Origin: Allotamlana fucoidanivorans
GTDB lineage: Bacteria > Bacteroidota > Bacteroidia > Flavobacteriales > Flavobacteriaceae
Assembly (NCBI RefSeq): GCF_045788535.1
Contig: NZ_CP074074.1
Location: forward strand, 3,224,001 to 3,288,000
Length of the DNA stretch: 64,000 bases
Direction of reading: 5' to 3'
The notes under the pieces are model-generated. The model made no database searches. It was not told the DNA's origin and saw only the letters and a program-made list of their open reading frames with translations. Below, piece by piece: positions 34,353-42,061 of the stretch (its first letter is position 1; every line of letters begins with the position of its first letter). A program made the translations under genes and the position numbers.

Positions 34353-35816
34353 ATGGAAATAACCATCACTGGCGATAAAGAGTTTGACGACATCCCCTCG
34401 TTAAAATCTAAGGCACTTCGTATTAATTTAAACGAAAACATTTACGGCTCATTTGCAGAAATTGGTGCAGGTCAAGAAACGTGTAGACATTTTTTTAGGG
34501 CGGGTGGTGCCTCAGGAACTATCGCTAAAGCGATGTCGGCTTATGATAAAGATTTTAGTGATGCTATTTATGGTGCTGAAGATGATGGTCGATATGTAAC
34601 CGAAGCGAGACTACGAAAAATGCTTGCCCACGAAATGAACCTGATGGAAAACAGGTTAACACGTGAAAAGAATCCAGATAAAATATTTTTCACTTACGCC
34701 AATACCGTGGCTACTATTGATTTTGCTAAGCAATTTAAAGGTCATGGCTGGGTTGGTATAAAATATCAGGTAGAAGCCAGAGGTGATTATAATGAAATTA
34801 TTTTACATCTTCGTTTTAAAGAAACAGATGCCAGACTTCAGCAGGAAACTTTAGGTGTTTTAGGCACCAACTTGATTTACGGCGCCTTTTACAAATACAA
34901 CGAACCTAAAAAGTTGTTGAGATATCTCTATGACCATTTAGATAAAGATCAAGTTGAAATTGATACCATTAATTTTTCAGGTCCTGTATTTAAGCATATA
35001 GACAATCGTTTAATGAGTTTACAACTTGTTAAAAATGGCATGACCGATGCCGTAATGTTTGGTCCAGATGGTACCAACGTGCTTCCTGCAAAAGTATTTT
35101 ATAAGAAAAATATTTTAGCGTTACGCGGTAGTTTTAGACCAGTAACCCGAGTAAACATGGAAATGTATGAGAAATCATATAATATGTTTATTAAGGAAAA
35201 TAAGGTGGATGAAAAAAAGACCGTAGTGGTTTTTGAAATTACCTTGTCAAATTTACGAGCTGAAGGCGAAATTGACGAGCAAGATTTTATTGATAGAGCT
35301 GATTTATTATGTTCTTTGGGGCAATCTGTGATGATTTCTAATTTTCAAGAATACTTTAAAGTCGTTGAATATTTTTCTAACTACACCAAAGCCAGAATGG
35401 GCTTAGCCATGGGGGTTAGTAACCTAGTAGATATTTTTGACGAAAAATATTACAGACATATAAGTGGTGGTATTCTTGAAGCCTTTGGAAAACTATTCTT
35501 TAAAGATTTAAAAGTATACCTATACCCTATGCTTGATCCAGACACAGGAGAGTTAATCACCAGTGAAAACTTAAAGGTTTATCCGCGTATGAAAGAGTTA
35601 TACAAATTCTTTAAATACAACGGAAAAGTAGTTGATATAGATGATTATGATGAAAGTATTATGAATATTTTTTCAAGAGAAATTCTAAGAATGATTACAA
35701 GTGGTGAAACTGGTTGGGAAGATATGGTTCCTGAAGGTACCGCTGAGCTTATTAAAGATTACAGACTTTTTGGTTACACAAGAAAACCGCTTACTCTAAA
35801 ACGAAAAAGAAGGTAA
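34353..35816 (+). CDS. Conserved cytoplasmic protein of unknown function
   Basis: A 487-residue soluble protein without signal peptide or membrane helix, rich in charged residues. Notable segments are AEIGAGQETCRHFFRAGGAS near the N-terminus, TYANTVATIDFAKQFKGHGW, and a C-terminal PEGTAELIKDYRLFGYTRKP. I have no family assignment from motifs. Similar flavobacterial proteins have sometimes been labelled TonB-dependent receptor, which this sequence does not support because it lacks a plug, a barrel and an export signal. It is monocistronic: full promoter upstream and a strong palindromic terminator downstream. Confidence 0.7.
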   Translation: MEITITGDKEFDDIPSLKSKALRINLNENIYGSFAEIGAGQETCRHFFRAGGASGTIAKAMSAYDKDFSDAIYGAEDDGRYVTEARLRKMLAHEMNLMENRLTREKNPDKIFFTYANTVATIDFAKQFKGHGWVGIKYQVEARGDYNEIILHLRFKETDARLQQETLGVLGTNLIYGAFYKYNEPKKLLRYLYDHLDKDQVEIDTINFSGPVFKHIDNRLMSLQLVKNGMTDAVMFGPDGTNVLPAKVFYKKNILALRGSFRPVTRVNMEMYEKSYNMFIKENKVDEKKTVVVFEITLSNLRAEGEIDEQDFIDRADLLCSLGQSVMISNFQEYFKVVEYFSNYTKARMGLAMGVSNLVDIFDEKYYRHISGGILEAFGKLFFKDLKVYLYPMLDPDTGELITSENLKVYPRMKELYKFFKYNGKVVDIDDYDESIMNIFSREILRMITSGETGWEDMVPEGTAELIKDYRLFGYTRKPLTLKRKRR

Positions 35817-35835
35817 TTTTTCAGAGAATAAAAAT

Positions 35836-35869
35836 AAAAATGGGGTTGTTAATTAACAACCCCATTTTT
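35836..35869. terminator. Bidirectional terminator (34-bp perfect palindrome)
   Basis: Arms TGGGGTTGTTAA (35841-35852) and TTAACAACCCCA (35853-35864) with flanking A5 and T5 runs. It serves both convergent genes. The hairpin must open about four central bases for a loop. Confidence 0.9.
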
Positions 35870-35872
35870 ATT

Positions 35873-36325
35873 TTACGCTAGTATTTGAGCAGCATGATCT
35901 TTTGTTTTTACTTTGTCAATAACACGCTCTACCACTCCATCTTCATCAATGATAAATGTCATTCTATGAATACCATCATATTCCTTACCCATAAATTTCT
36001 TAGGTCCCCAAACACCAAAAGTGTTAATTACCGTTTTGTCTTCATCTGCTAATAACGGAAACGGAAATTTATATTTATTTTTAAAATTCAACTGTTTCTT
36101 TTCAGAATCTGCGCTAACACCTAACAAACTAAACCCTTTGTCTTGAAGTTCTTTATAATGATCTCTTAAATCACAGGCTTCTGCTGTACAACCAGGTGTA
36201 CTCGCTTTAGGATAGAAAAACACAACAAGTTTCTTTCCTTTGTAATCACTTAAAGTAACCGTATTTCCTTGTTCATCTTTTGATGAAAAATTAGGCACCA
36301 CATCGCCTTGTTTTAAAGTATTCAT
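35873..36325 (-). CDS. bcp: Thioredoxin-dependent thiol peroxidase (Bcp/PrxQ)
   Basis: A 150-residue peroxiredoxin. The peroxidatic cysteine is C46 in YPKASTPGCTAEAC and C51 is the resolving cysteine five residues on, as in Escherichia coli Bcp. DHYKEL, LGVSADS and FPLLADEDKTVINTFGVWG complete the PrxQ pattern. It reduces hydrogen and organic peroxides in the cytoplasm using thioredoxin. I chose the ATG at 36325 (MNTLKQGD); an upstream ATG adds 14 residues and would overlap the divergent nth gene. The start is 34 bases from the nth start. Confidence 0.93.
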   Translation of the reverse strand: MNTLKQGDVVPNFSSKDEQGNTVTLSDYKGKKLVVFFYPKASTPGCTAEACDLRDHYKELQDKGFSLLGVSADSEKKQLNFKNKYKFPFPLLADEDKTVINTFGVWGPKKFMGKEYDGIHRMTFIIDEDGVVERVIDKVKTKDHAAQILA

Positions 36326-36338
36326 AGTCTTATTTTTG
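36308..36338 (+). promoter_or_regulatory. Promoter of nth
   Basis: TTG (36308-36310), 20 bases, then TATTTTTG (36331-36338), matching the phylum consensus. The -33 box lies inside the bcp reading frame. Transcription would begin near 36345, 15 bases before the ATG. Confidence 0.5.
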
Positions 36339-36345
36339 ATTTTTA

Positions 36346-36353
36346 CAAAAATA
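36346..36353 (-). promoter_or_regulatory. -7 element of bcp
   Basis: The minus strand reads TATTTTTG, facing the identical element of nth on the other strand seven bases away. A -33 TTTG at the right distance is not clear. The two promoters overlap and may compete for polymerase. Confidence 0.45.
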
Positions 36354-36359
36354 CAATTT

Positions 36360-37019
36360 ATGACCAAAAAAGATAAGGTTCATTTTGTTATTAATACCTT
36401 AAACAAATTATATCCTGAAATACCCATTCCCCTAGACCATAAAGACCCATATACCTTATTAATTGCTGTTTTGTTATCAGCTCAAAGTACCGATGTAAGA
36501 GTAAACCAAATTACTCCCTTGCTTTTTGAACAGGCAGACAACCCATATGATATGGTTAAACTCACAGTTGAGGACATACGAGACATTATTAAACCTGTGG
36601 GTTTATCACCCATGAAGAGCAAGGGTATTCACGGTTTGTCAAAAATACTAATAGACAAACATAACGGAGAAGTTCCGGCTGATTTTGAAGCCCTGGAAGC
36701 TTTACCTGCTGTAGGACATAAAACGGCTAGTGTGGTGATGTCTCAAGCTTTTGGCGTACCTGCTTTTCCTGTAGACACCCATATTCATAGGTTAATGTTT
36801 CGCTGGAATTTAAGTTCTGGAAAAAATGTGGTTCAAACTGAAAAAGATGCCAAAAGACTCTTTCCAAAAGATTTATGGAATGACCTTCACTTGCAAATTA
36901 TATGGTACGGACGAGAGTACTCACCGGCAAGAGGCTGGAATCTTGATAAAGACATCATTACCAAGAAAATAGGAAGACAATCTGTTATCAATGACTATTA
37001 TAAAACAAAAAAGTCCTAA
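36360..37019 (+). CDS. nth: Endonuclease III-like DNA glycosylase lacking the FeS-cluster cysteines
   Basis: A 219-residue base-excision repair enzyme that removes oxidised pyrimidines and nicks at abasic sites. The helix-hairpin-helix ALPAVGHKTASVVM carries catalytic K121, and FPVDTHIHRL carries catalytic D139. In most bacterial endonuclease III proteins the C-terminus has C-x6-C-x2-C-x5-C for a 4Fe-4S cluster. Here the corresponding region (HLQIIWYGREYSPARGWNLD and on) contains no cysteine at all, nor does the rest of the protein. I chose the ATG at 36360, which overlaps no neighbour. The stop codon lies inside a terminator stem. Confidence 0.9.
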   Translation: MTKKDKVHFVINTLNKLYPEIPIPLDHKDPYTLLIAVLLSAQSTDVRVNQITPLLFEQADNPYDMVKLTVEDIRDIIKPVGLSPMKSKGIHGLSKILIDKHNGEVPADFEALEALPAVGHKTASVVMSQAFGVPAFPVDTHIHRLMFRWNLSSGKNVVQTEKDAKRLFPKDLWNDLHLQIIWYGREYSPARGWNLDKDIITKKIGRQSVINDYYKTKKS

Positions 37020-37045
37020 TTAAATAAATCAATTAGGACTTTTTT
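37007..37045. terminator. Bidirectional terminator between nth and the 48-aa ORF
   Basis: AAAAAAGTCCTAATT (37007-37021) pairs perfectly with AATTAGGACTTTTTT (37031-37045) around a 9-base loop. It begins inside the last codons of nth and ends 3 bases from the stop of the minus-strand small ORF, so it can serve both. Confidence 0.9.
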
Positions 37046-37048
37046 AAT

Positions 37049-37195
37049 CTAATTCAGAAGCGCTTCAAACTTCAATTTATTACAACTTATAACACTTAAA
37101 GCCTTAGAGTAATTAAGAAGAAAATTTACCGTTTCTTCATTCGGTTCAAATTTTTCTATTATTTCAATAGAATGTTCAGAGTAATGTTTTGCCAT
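37049..37195 (-). CDS. Small ORF (48 aa) downstream of ECF sigma factor
   Basis: Read by eye: ATG at 37195, TAG at 37049, encoding 48 residues that start MAKHYSEHSIEIIEKF and end LSVISCNKLKFEALLN. The peptide is mostly helical by composition, acidic at the front and basic at the end, with one cysteine. It lies 56 bases after the sigma factor stop on the same strand and is followed immediately by a strong terminator, which supports it as the last gene of that operon. No family recognised. A role in regulating the sigma factor is only a guess. Confidence 0.6.
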   Translation of the reverse strand: MAKHYSEHSIEIIEKFEPNEETVNFLLNYSKALSVISCNKLKFEALLN

Positions 37196-37251
37196 TGTAT
37201 TGTTTTAAGGGTTACTAAAACAAATAACGAGGCAATAGTTGTTTTATTGTA

Positions 37252-37836
37252 TTAGTTGGTTAAAACAATATTATGTTTATCAATAACCTTTCTTAAATTT
37301 ATTAGAGCATAACGCATACGTCCTAACGCCGTATTAATACTTACACCAGTGCGTTCTGATATTTCTTTAAAACTCATATCGTTATAAATACGCATTAATA
37401 ACACTTCTTTTTGGTCATCTGGTAGCTCTTCAACCAAGCGTCTTACATCACTTTCAACCTGTTCTTTAATAATATTTTTTTCGGCATTTAAACTCGTGTC
37501 ACTCAATACAGAGAAGATGCTAAATTCGCCAGCATTATCAAACTTTGGCATTCTATTACTTTTTCTAAAAAAATCAATAATTAAATTATGAGCAATACGC
37601 ATAACCCAAGGCAAGAACTTTCCTTCTTCATTATAAGAACCACGTTTCAAGGTTCGTATGACTTTTATAAACGTGTCTTGAAAAATATCTTCTGCAATGT
37701 CTTTATCAAAAACTTTTGAATAAATAAAGCTATAAACTTTTTGTTTGTGTCTGTGAATAAGGATTTCTAAAGCGCCTTCATCTCCTTTAATGTAACTACT
37801 TACAAGTGTGGCGTCTGTAACAACATTGTTTTTCAT
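37252..37836 (-). CDS. ECF-type RNA polymerase sigma factor
   Basis: A 194-residue group 4 sigma factor. Region 2 includes HRHKQKVYSFIYSKVFDKDI, AEDIFQDTFIKVIRTL and FLPWVMRIAHNLIIDFFRKS. Region 4 includes ELPDDQKEVLLMRIYNDMSF and ISERTGVSINTALGRMRYAL, the recognition helix. The ~50-residue linker between them carries an acidic stretch. No classical anti-sigma factor with a membrane helix and zinc site follows; only the 48-residue ORF does. A 37-residue membrane peptide ORF lies upstream on the same strand. Target promoters are unknown. Confidence 0.92.
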   Translation of the reverse strand: MKNNVVTDATLVSSYIKGDEGALEILIHRHKQKVYSFIYSKVFDKDIAEDIFQDTFIKVIRTLKRGSYNEEGKFLPWVMRIAHNLIIDFFRKSNRMPKFDNAGEFSIFSVLSDTSLNAEKNIIKEQVESDVRRLVEELPDDQKEVLLMRIYNDMSFKEISERTGVSINTALGRMRYALINLRKVIDKHNIVLTN

Positions 37837-37908
37837 AATAATTACTTTTACGCGAAGAATTAGAGGGATTCTTTGCTTTTTTTTGGGGTTAAATATTTAA
37901 AAGTAATT

Positions 37909-38022
37909 TTATGCTATAAACGTAAGATTTTCAATGTTAGTTAATCCAAAGATAACAACAATCATTCCTAAAAAGAAAATTATTATTAATTTTTTTCTAA
38001 GATTGAAGTTAAACCTCTTCAT
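37909..38022 (-). CDS. Small ORF (37 aa), predicted single-helix membrane peptide
   Basis: Read by eye: ATG at 38022, TAA at 37909. The peptide starts with a basic amphipathic segment MKRFNFNLRKK, then a hydrophobic helix (LIIIFFLGMIVVIFGL) and a short polar tail. This layout fits a small inner-membrane protein. It lies 72 bases upstream of the ECF sigma gene on the same strand. It has no recognisable family, and AT-rich DNA yields such frames by chance, so expression is uncertain. Confidence 0.4.
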   Translation of the reverse strand: MKRFNFNLRKKLIIIFFLGMIVVIFGLTNIENLTFIA

Positions 38023-38045
38023 TTTTTAAGCTCGGTTTGTTGTGC

Positions 38046-38053
38046 TATCTTTG
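38046..38053 (+). promoter_or_regulatory. -7 element of uvrA
   Basis: TATCTTTG matches TAnnTTTG, with the start site expected near 38060, 17 bases before the uvrA ATG. The -33 position is T-rich but lacks a clean TTTG. Confidence 0.45.
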
Positions 38054-38076
38054 CTCAATTATTCCTTAAAAAGCGT

Positions 38077-40860
38077 ATGAATACTGTTCTTTCTGAAGTA
38101 AATCCTAAAGAAAATATCATTATAAAAGGAGCGAGACTCCATAATTTAAAAAATATTGATGTTGTCATCCCCAGAAATAAACTGGTGGTGATTACAGGGC
38201 TTTCGGGTTCTGGAAAATCAAGTTTAGCCTTTGACACACTGTATGCTGAGGGGCAACGGCGTTATGTAGAGAGCTTATCAAGTTATGCTCGACAATTTTT
38301 AGGAAGACTTAACAAACCTAAGGTAGATTATATAAAGGGTATAGCCCCAGCCATTGCCATAGAGCAAAAGGTAAATTCTACCAATCCCCGATCTACAGTA
38401 GGCACTACAACTGAAATTTATGATTATTTAAAGTTATTATACGCTCGCATAGGTAAAACCTACTCGCCCATTTCAGGACATGAAGTAAAAAAAGACACGG
38501 TTACCGATGTAGTTAATTACATAAAAGCATTCCCAGAACGCGAGAAACTACTCTTGCTCGCCCCTGTTATACTTGAGGAAGGCCGTTCTATGGCCGATAA
38601 GCTAAAAACACTCGCTCAGCAAGGATACGCTAGAATAAAAATAAACGACGAGGTTTTAAGAATTGATGAACTTGATGTTTTAGAAGACACTCATGATGTT
38701 TTTTTAGTGGTAGACCGGATTATCACCAAAAATGAAGAAGATTTTTATAATAGATTAGCAGATGCTATTCAAACAGCATTTTTTGAAGGCAGAGGAACCT
38801 GTATTATTGAATCTATAAAAGACACTAAACAGCGCCATTTTAGCAATACATTCGAAATTGATAACATGACTTTTTTAAAACCGAATGTACATTTATTTAG
38901 TTTTAACAATCCTTATGGCGCTTGTCCAACATGTGAAGGATACGGCGATATTATTGGTATTGATGAAGATTTAGTGATTCCCAACACAGGTCTTTCGGTT
39001 TATGAAGGCGCTATTTTTCCATGGCGTGGTGAAAGCATGAGTTGGTATAAAGATCAGCTAGTGAATAATTCGCATAAATTTGATTTCCCCATACACAAAC
39101 CTTATTTTAAACTCACCGACGCTCAAAAACAGCTTATATGGTCTGGTAATTCTTATTTTGAAGGCTTGAATTCCTTTTTTTCCGAATTGGAATCAAAAGC
39201 CTACAAAATTCAAAATAGAGTGATGCTTTCGCGGTATCGTGGCAAAACAAAGTGCAAAACTTGCAAAGGCAAACGGCTTCGTGTTGAAGCAACCTATGTA
39301 AAAGTAGGAAACGCTACCATTACAGATTTGGTAGAACTGCCTCTAAAAAAATTAATTCCATTTTTTAAACAATTAGAACTAAATGATTACGACACCAAAA
39401 TAGCCGAAAGACTATTAAAAGAAATAAATAGTAGACTGTCATTTTTGTCTAACGTGGGGCTAGATTACTTAACGCTTAACAGAAAATCAAACACACTTTC
39501 AGGAGGAGAAAGTCAACGTATTAATTTAGCTACCTCATTAGGAAGTAGTTTAGTAGGCTCTATGTATATCCTTGATGAGCCTAGTATTGGGTTGCACCCT
39601 AAAGACACGGAACAGCTCATTTCGGTATTAAAATCGTTACGTGATTTAGGCAACACGGTGATTGTTGTTGAACACGACGAAGATATTATGAAGGCGGCAG
39701 ATACCATTATTGATATTGGCCCAGAAGCAGGAACATTTGGTGGACATGTAGTCGCTGAAGGCGATTTTTCTAAAATTATCACCTCTGATTCTCTCACGGC
39801 TCAATATTTAAATAACACATTGAATATTGAGGTTCCTAAAACCCGAAGAACCTCAAAATACCATGTTGATATTGTTGGAGCTCGAGAAAATAATTTAAAG
39901 AATATTGATGTTCGTTTTCCGTTAAACATGCTAACGGTAGTGACAGGGGTTTCAGGCAGTGGAAAAAGTACCTTAGTAAAAAAAATATTGTATCCTGCTT
40001 TGCAAAAAAAACTAACTGATTTTAGTGACAAAGCAGGTCAATTTACAGCTCTTGAAGGAAATTTTAGCAATGTACAGCAAATAGAATTTGTAGATCAAAA
40101 CCCTATTGGAAGATCGTCTCGCTCTAATCCTGTAACCTACATCAAAGCATATGATGATATACGGCATTTGTTTTCAAAGCAAAAAATAAGCCAGATACGA
40201 AACTATCAATCTAAGCATTTTTCATTTAATGTAGATGGCGGGCGTTGTGAGACTTGCAAGGGCGAAGGTGAAGTAACCATTGAAATGCAATTTATGGCCG
40301 ATGTGCACCTTGAATGTGATACCTGCAAAGGAAAACGTTTTAAAAAAGAAGTACTAGAAGTAACCTTTGCCGAAAAAAATATTGATGATATTTTAAATAT
40401 GACCATCGACGAGGCTATTACTTTTTTTGAAAGCGAGGATCAAATTAAAATAAAGAACAAATTACAGCCTTTACAGGATGTTGGCTTGGGCTATGTCACC
40501 TTAGGTCAAAGCTCCTCAACACTTTCTGGAGGTGAAGCACAACGTATTAAGCTAGCTTCCTTTCTAGGAAAAGGTAGCAACAAAGAAAAAACACTTTTTA
40601 TTTTTGATGAACCAACTACTGGTCTTCATTTTCACGACATCAAAAAATTACTAAAATCTTTTAATGCTTTAATAGAAAAAGGACATTCAATTATTGTCAT
40701 AGAACACAATATTGACCTCATAAAATGTGCCGACTACATTATAGATTTAGGACCATTGGGTGGTGATGATGGCGGAATGCTTGTTGCCACAGGAACTCCT
40801 GAAGACATTATAAAGAACAAAAAATCTGAAATAGCAAAATACCTGAAAATCAAAATTTAA
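38077..40860 (+). CDS. uvrA: Excinuclease ABC subunit A
   Basis: A 927-residue UvrA, the damage-sensing ATPase of nucleotide excision repair, working as a dimer with UvrB. Both ABC modules are complete: Walker A GLSGSGKSSLA (about 41-51) and GVSGSGKSTLV (about 623-633), signatures LSGGESQR (about 476) and LSGGEAQR (about 817), and ILDEPSIGLHP and IFDEPTTGLH as Walker B. Zinc modules are visible as CPTC with CKTCKGKR in the first half and CETCKGEG with CDTCKGKR in the second. The CxxC often present after the first ABC insert start is replaced by YSPISGHE. Length is typical. Gene stands alone. Confidence 0.96.
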   Translation: MNTVLSEVNPKENIIIKGARLHNLKNIDVVIPRNKLVVITGLSGSGKSSLAFDTLYAEGQRRYVESLSSYARQFLGRLNKPKVDYIKGIAPAIAIEQKVNSTNPRSTVGTTTEIYDYLKLLYARIGKTYSPISGHEVKKDTVTDVVNYIKAFPEREKLLLLAPVILEEGRSMADKLKTLAQQGYARIKINDEVLRIDELDVLEDTHDVFLVVDRIITKNEEDFYNRLADAIQTAFFEGRGTCIIESIKDTKQRHFSNTFEIDNMTFLKPNVHLFSFNNPYGACPTCEGYGDIIGIDEDLVIPNTGLSVYEGAIFPWRGESMSWYKDQLVNNSHKFDFPIHKPYFKLTDAQKQLIWSGNSYFEGLNSFFSELESKAYKIQNRVMLSRYRGKTKCKTCKGKRLRVEATYVKVGNATITDLVELPLKKLIPFFKQLELNDYDTKIAERLLKEINSRLSFLSNVGLDYLTLNRKSNTLSGGESQRINLATSLGSSLVGSMYILDEPSIGLHPKDTEQLISVLKSLRDLGNTVIVVEHDEDIMKAADTIIDIGPEAGTFGGHVVAEGDFSKIITSDSLTAQYLNNTLNIEVPKTRRTSKYHVDIVGARENNLKNIDVRFPLNMLTVVTGVSGSGKSTLVKKILYPALQKKLTDFSDKAGQFTALEGNFSNVQQIEFVDQNPIGRSSRSNPVTYIKAYDDIRHLFSKQKISQIRNYQSKHFSFNVDGGRCETCKGEGEVTIEMQFMADVHLECDTCKGKRFKKEVLEVTFAEKNIDDILNMTIDEAITFFESEDQIKIKNKLQPLQDVGLGYVTLGQSSSTLSGGEAQRIKLASFLGKGSNKEKTLFIFDEPTTGLHFHDIKKLLKSFNALIEKGHSIIVIEHNIDLIKCADYIIDLGPLGGDDGGMLVATGTPEDIIKNKKSEIAKYLKIKI

Positions 40861-40893
40861 TATCTTATTATATAAACTAATTATTCCAATAAG

Positions 40894-41847
40894 TTAATAG
40901 AACATAAATGCAAAAAGTATTAAGACAAAAGCTGTTATAGGTGCTACAACTAACAAAAAGAGCAATGAAGACACGCTTGCTTTTAAAACACTTTTAAACC
41001 AAGTTTGGTTATAGAATTTTTTTAAAGCAATAATGAGATACACAAAAACAGAAAGCATTATCATAGAATCAATCCAGTCTGGGATATTCCAAATAAAATT
41101 GACACCTAGTATAACACTAAACACAATAAAAATAAAGGAAAAATAATAAAAACTAAAAACCAAATGATGCGCATAAACCCCGTGCCGTAGGTATAGCGCT
41201 TTTAGAATTAAGGCAAAAATTGGTAGCAAAAAGAACATAGCTACAGGAATAGTATCATAAAATGTTTGTAGTACGCTACCTCCTTTTTTCGTTTTATGAA
41301 ATTTTAAATATTGTAAAAACAACCTGCGCTCAAAAAAACCAGCATCCTGGCTCATGCCTAGATATTCACAAAGCGTTGCATCTGATGCACCGCTTATTAT
41401 TAAAGAATCTAAAGCCATACTTCTATCATCAAGATTCAATACTTGTTTATTTTCTTTTACATTAGAACTCCTTAGTAGAGTATCTAAATTTTTACTATTG
41501 AATGTTTTTTCTAACTGAGAATCAAGACTTCTAACCTGTTCACGCTGAATAAAAGAAAACAAAAAGAAAAAAATTACAGCAACAAACAAATACATTTGTG
41601 CAGGATGCAAGTACAACAGACGTTTGCCTTCAACAAACTTTCTGGCAATAAAACCTGGTTTAAATACTAAAGGTCCAAAACTTTTAAAAAAACGGGCATC
41701 AAAAGAAAAATAATTACTTATGGTGTTATAAAACAACACGCCAACAGTGAGTTCATCTTTGGCTTGTTGCCCGCAATACGGACAAAACTTATAACTTCTA
41801 CTAAATCTTTCACTGCAATTTTTACAAGTTTCGTTATTTGAATTCAT
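40894..41847 (-). CDS. DUF3667-like membrane protein with N-terminal zinc ribbon
   Basis: A 317-residue protein. The N-terminus has a zinc ribbon of two CxxC pairs (CKNC, then FCPYCGQQ). Next comes a short segment PLVFKPGFIARKFVEGKRLL then YLHPAQMYLF, a pattern typical of DUF3667 proteins, followed by four to five membrane helices. The region between the first and second helices (about 110-190) is polar and may face the periplasm. Function unknown. It is convergent with uvrA (33 bases between stops), and an 11-base inverted repeat lies just upstream of its start. Confidence 0.75.
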   Translation of the reverse strand: MNSNNETCKNCSERFSRSYKFCPYCGQQAKDELTVGVLFYNTISNYFSFDARFFKSFGPLVFKPGFIARKFVEGKRLLYLHPAQMYLFVAVIFFFLFSFIQREQVRSLDSQLEKTFNSKNLDTLLRSSNVKENKQVLNLDDRSMALDSLIISGASDATLCEYLGMSQDAGFFERRLFLQYLKFHKTKKGGSVLQTFYDTIPVAMFFLLPIFALILKALYLRHGVYAHHLVFSFYYFSFIFIVFSVILGVNFIWNIPDWIDSMIMLSVFVYLIIALKKFYNQTWFKSVLKASVSSLLFLLVVAPITAFVLILFAFMFY

Positions 41848-41859
41848 TGTGTTGGCTCT

Positions 41860-41901
41860 AATTCAGTTTTAAAATTATAAAAAATCAACCAAAACTGAAT
41901 T
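41860..41901. promoter_or_regulatory. 11-bp inverted repeat upstream of DUF3667 gene
   Basis: AATTCAGTTTT (41860-41870) and AAAACTGAATT (41891-41901) are perfect reverse complements separated by 20 bases, starting 13 bases before the DUF3667 ATG on the minus strand. It could be an operator or a leader hairpin. Confidence 0.4.
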
Positions 41902-41982
41902 CATATAAACGATTGAAATTCAAATTTTTAAAAACAAACAAATTGTTAATATTACGTTAACCTCTAAGTATTACTCCGTAAA

Positions 41983-41998
41983 TGGCATGCAAATTGAA
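41983..41998 (+). promoter_or_regulatory. Sigma-54-like (-24/-12) promoter, repeat-protein gene 1
   Basis: TGGCATGCAAATTGAA matches the RpoN consensus TGGCACG-N4-TTGCA at most positions, with GG at 41984-41985 and the TTG of the -12 box at 41994-41996, the canonical spacing. The C of -12 GC is A. Start site expected near 42009. Confidence 0.5.
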
Positions 41999-42061
41999 AA
42001 TCTCAAGACAAAGCGGAAGCCGAAAAGCTAAAAGAGTAGGCTCAAAATAAATTTATGTACT

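Noticed and set aside
40861..40893. CTTATT / AATAAG inverted repeat between uvrA and DUF3667 gene
   Set aside because: Six-base AT-rich arms with no T tract; cannot be called a terminator.
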